A stretch of DNA of 64,000 nucleotides, from NCBI GenBank assembly GCA_032173965.1, contig CM063284.1:105028410-105092409 (forward strand), given 5' to 3'. Both the position numbers and the translations under genes were made by a program. Numbering within the stretch: position 1 is the stretch's first letter; every line of letters begins with the position of its first letter. Shown piece by piece: positions 61,406 to 64,000 of this stretch. The notes beneath the pieces are model-generated. The model was not told the DNA's origin and did not search any database. It worked only from the letters and a program-made list of their open reading frames with translations. Source of the stretch: Sitta carolinensis. Taxonomy: Eukaryota > Chordata > Aves > Passeriformes > Sittidae.

Positions 61406-63784
61406 CTAACAGAGAGAGAAACACCATGAATTTGGCAAGCACTCAGTGATGGTAAACTGCCAGTCTCCTTGGCTTGGCATTCAGAGACAAAAGCATAAGC
61501 AGGTAGCCAGTGGTGGCTGAATTTACTGAAAATTGCTGCTGAAATGTAACAGTTTCTCGGACTGGCAGGGAACTGGATTGTGCAGGGTTCAGCACCAGGA
61601 CAAGGATGAGGGAGCCCTCCCACCAGGATAGGACTGAGAGTGGATGGGTGCCCGAGGGCTTGGTAGTTAGAAAGTAAGAGAACCTAAAGACCCCCAGAAC
61701 AGGGCTTAAGGGCTAAGAAATATCTATGCATAAATTAATCATGCTCCTCCTTAAAACAAATGAATCGATGAAAACAGCTCCTGCAAAGCCTCAGCTGTGT
61801 AGCTTCCAAACCTTGAGGGCAATTTCTGTCAATAGTTTGGTCCCCTGAGCCAGCACCACAAATTTCAACACTGAATTTTAGCCTCGTACAGCTCAGAGCA
61901 AGACTGGGTTTAGCTGAATCTTGAATGAAAGGCATGGTATATTCTTTGGGTAAAAATCTGGTAAAACAATTTAGAGGATGGTAAACCATCCATGCAAATT
62001 TAAATCAATATCTAGAAGTCTATAGCGAGAGAGGGTTCCTTGTGAGGTGTTGACCTGAAGGACTTGTTTTGGAGCTGTGGGGCAATGAAAGTCTCTCACT
62101 CTGAAGAGGAGCTCCCCAAAAGCAGTTGTGTTTCCTGAAGTTCTCCAACTGCCAGGAAATGGAGGAAGGGACTGTTGTGTGTGTGGCCCTAAGAAGTCCA
62201 GCTGATGAGCCCAACAAAACTGAACACTGCATTTTCTAGGCAGCAATATGCTTGAAAAACTTCTAATGCTTTGTCCAACACCTCTTGGTAGGGCAAGTTT
62301 CCCTTCTGAGGATGGTCACAATGATTTTATCACTCTGCCCCTAAGAGCACAAAGTGATTTTCTTCCAAAGTGATTTTAACTCCATCCCTCAGTGCAGGCT
62401 AGATCCACATTCTAGCCTTGCTGCCTCAGAGCCACACTGGTGTGTGAGAAAAGAGGGAGTTATTGAAACTGGATGAATCTAGAATGACTGGAATTACTTT
62501 CTTTCTCCTTTGAGTAACACACCAGGAGCAGAGCTACTAATTGCTGGGAGCAGAGCTGAATGCCAGCAGGCATCTAGGCAAGAGGTCATGTCTAACTCTT
62601 GTATCCTGTCTATAATAAAAATTTTTAAACTGTTATTACACATTATAAAAGTCCTCAAAAATGAAGAAATTGTGATCTCCTTTTGACACTGTTTGTCACT
62701 TCTCCCTCTGACCTGTCAGAGGAATCAGTAAGTCAAAAGGCCATCCCAAGGTAACTGGCAGATTTAATTTGATTAAGGGTAGAGTCTTCTGAGCTGTGTT
62801 TTAATTAGCATTTCATTTTCTTTCAACGAAAGAAAAGGAAATCTTATACATCCTGGAATGCAGAAAGAAAGTGTTTATAACCTCTTGAGAGCTTCATTGA
62901 TTAGTCTGCTTTCCTCAAGGGGTGCCATAACCCTCTGTTTTCATATGGAAATATACAGAAGCATAAACATAAATGGACATATGCCTTATGGACTCAGGAG
63001 GAAAACAATAACAACAAAAATTGCAAACCAAGAATTTAAGGACATTATTTTCTTCTGCAGCATTGCTGTGCAAAACATTCTTGAAATCACAGCACAATCA
63101 GTGAAATATCATTTAGCATAAATTGTTCTGTAACTTCACTAAACATATTTGCGAAAAATCATGGCTAAGTAATGCAAAAAAGTTACATCTTGTAAATAAT
63201 GTATTGATCTGCTGATGGACAACAATCGTCTAATACATCATTAGATAATGTGTCAGCCAACCACATAATTGGTAGACTAATAAATACAATAGTTCATATA
63301 ATATTTACTCAAAGAAATATGCTTAATTTCCCAGATTTAAATAAATGATTCATCTAGATGTATTTGTTAGCTAATGCAAATATCTTCTTAAGGTCCAAGT
63401 GAAAAAGATCTTCCCACTGCATTTGAACACGGGCTCTTTAGAGAGTTTAGAGCATATCTGCCAATGCCTTTTTACTGGAAAAAATGACCACAGATTTCAA
63501 ATGTACCTACATGCTTATATATTTCCATAAATTCAAGTGTAAACCATCAGCCTGGGTTTTTTCCCATCAAAAAGTCTCTAAAGAGTCAGTTCCAATGTCT
63601 GTAAGTGTCCTAATTTGAGTTGTTGCAAATCTTTATTTGAGCTCATTAGTATATTTGCACATAATTTTTCTATAAAATATAAACTCCATTTTTTGGCAAA
63701 TGTGTCTGATGCAAATGGATACCAGAGCAGAACATATGGTTGTGCAAAGCTAAACAGCTTGATTGACCAAGGCGGACATCAGAA
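61406..63784. other. Unique non-coding sequence
   Basis: No gene supported. Overlapping antisense open frames at 61735-62246 of 70-91 codons have no recognisable domains. From 62620 to 63780 the sequence is strongly AT-rich with several ATGCAAAT octamers (for example near 63375 and 63711). Confidence 0.5.
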
Positions 63785-64000
63785 TTGAGGAAAGGAATAT
63801 CAAGGAAAAAAAGGGCTTTTAAAAGTACATCAGCAGCAAAAGGAAGATTAGAAAAAATGTGGGGCTGCTGCTGAATCAGATGGGTGGCCTGGTAATGGAA
63901 GACACAAAGAAGGTGGAATTACTGAACGTGTTTTTTTGCCTCAGTCTTTACTGATGATGGTGGTCTTCAGGAATCCCAGACCTCAGAGGTAAGAGAGAAA
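63785..64000 (+). mobile_element. CR1 ORF2 fragment, partial at window edge
   Basis: Forward CR1 coding sequence from the region between the endonuclease and reverse-transcriptase domains. Recognisable words are AAGGGCTTTTAAAAGTACAT, CAGCAGCAAAAGGAAGA, AAAATGTGGGGCTGCTGCTG, GACACAAAGAAGGTGGAATT, TTTGCCTCAGTCTTTACTGA and CTTCAGGAATCCCAGACCTC. In frame it gives a stop after Lys-Gly-Phe, then Lys-Tyr-Ile-Ser-Ser-Lys-Arg-Lys. One extra T in a T7 run (about 63930-63936) shifts into Ala-Ser-Val-Phe-Thr-Asp. It is therefore a dead copy with at least one stop and one frameshift. It continues beyond the window, so more of the element should lie to the right. Confidence 0.88.

Noticed and set aside
1..64000. 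CRISPR array, operon, phage or other prokaryotic system
   Set aside because: There are no regularly spaced repeats, no dense long open frames and no ribosome-binding sites. The CR1 content shows vertebrate DNA.

Overview
This 64 kb window looks like non-coding nuclear DNA from a bird. The evidence is the repeats. There are 5'-truncated CR1 non-LTR retrotransposons with avian-type 3' ends on both strands, and two or three much older CR1 relics of the kind shared by birds, crocodilians and turtles. Alu, L1, B1/B2 and bacterial gene structure are absent. The rest is AT-rich, CpG-poor unique sequence with a few microsatellites and poly-A tracts. This fits the TE-poor character of bird genomes. 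I cannot tell which bird it is.

No protein-coding gene can be supported. Every longer open frame I read on either strand lacks a recognisable domain. Most are short frames expected by chance in AT-rich DNA. The longest come from CpG-poor GC-rich patches (near 1.2-1.7 kb and 42.1-42.5 kb), from a frame crossing a (TTTG)n microsatellite (18.5-19.0 kb), and from a frame antisense to a CR1 copy (55.0-55.5 kb). No tRNA, rRNA, CRISPR, origin or operon-like structure was seen. The window is best read as an intergenic desert or the inside of a very large intron.

Layout: 0-6 kb is unique sequence with a GC-rich, CpG-poor patch (1.2-1.8 kb). 6.0-6.5 kb is CR1 (+). 6.5-18 kb is unique sequence with poly-A tracts. 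An old CR1 tail lies at 18.1 kb and a (TTTG)n array at 18.6 kb. 19-27 kb is unique sequence with two short tandem duplications. CR1 copies lie at 27.2 kb (+), 30.1 kb (-) and 38.3 kb (-), with a purine-rich stretch at 30.8-31.2 kb. An ancient CR1 (-) lies at 39.7 kb. A second GC-rich patch is at 42.1 kb. A possible TATA promoter, non-coding first exon and splice donor lie at 47.4-47.55 kb, with a possible small exon at 48.2 kb. CR1 (+) lies at 55.0 kb. Regulatory-looking AT-rich sequence lies at 57.2 kb, a G/T-rich tract at 60.1 kb, a CR1 scrap (-) at 61.35 kb, and a CR1 ORF2 fragment (+) runs off the right edge from 63.8 kb.

The observations most worth following are these: the three plus-strand CR1 3' tails all lack the same internal block; the TATA/donor/exon arrangement at 47.4-48.3 kb; and three AT-rich segments (19.1, 41.5 and 57.2 kb) whose motif content resembles developmental enhancers. 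None amounts to a demonstrated new system. Repeat calls rest on remembered family consensus, not on a database search.
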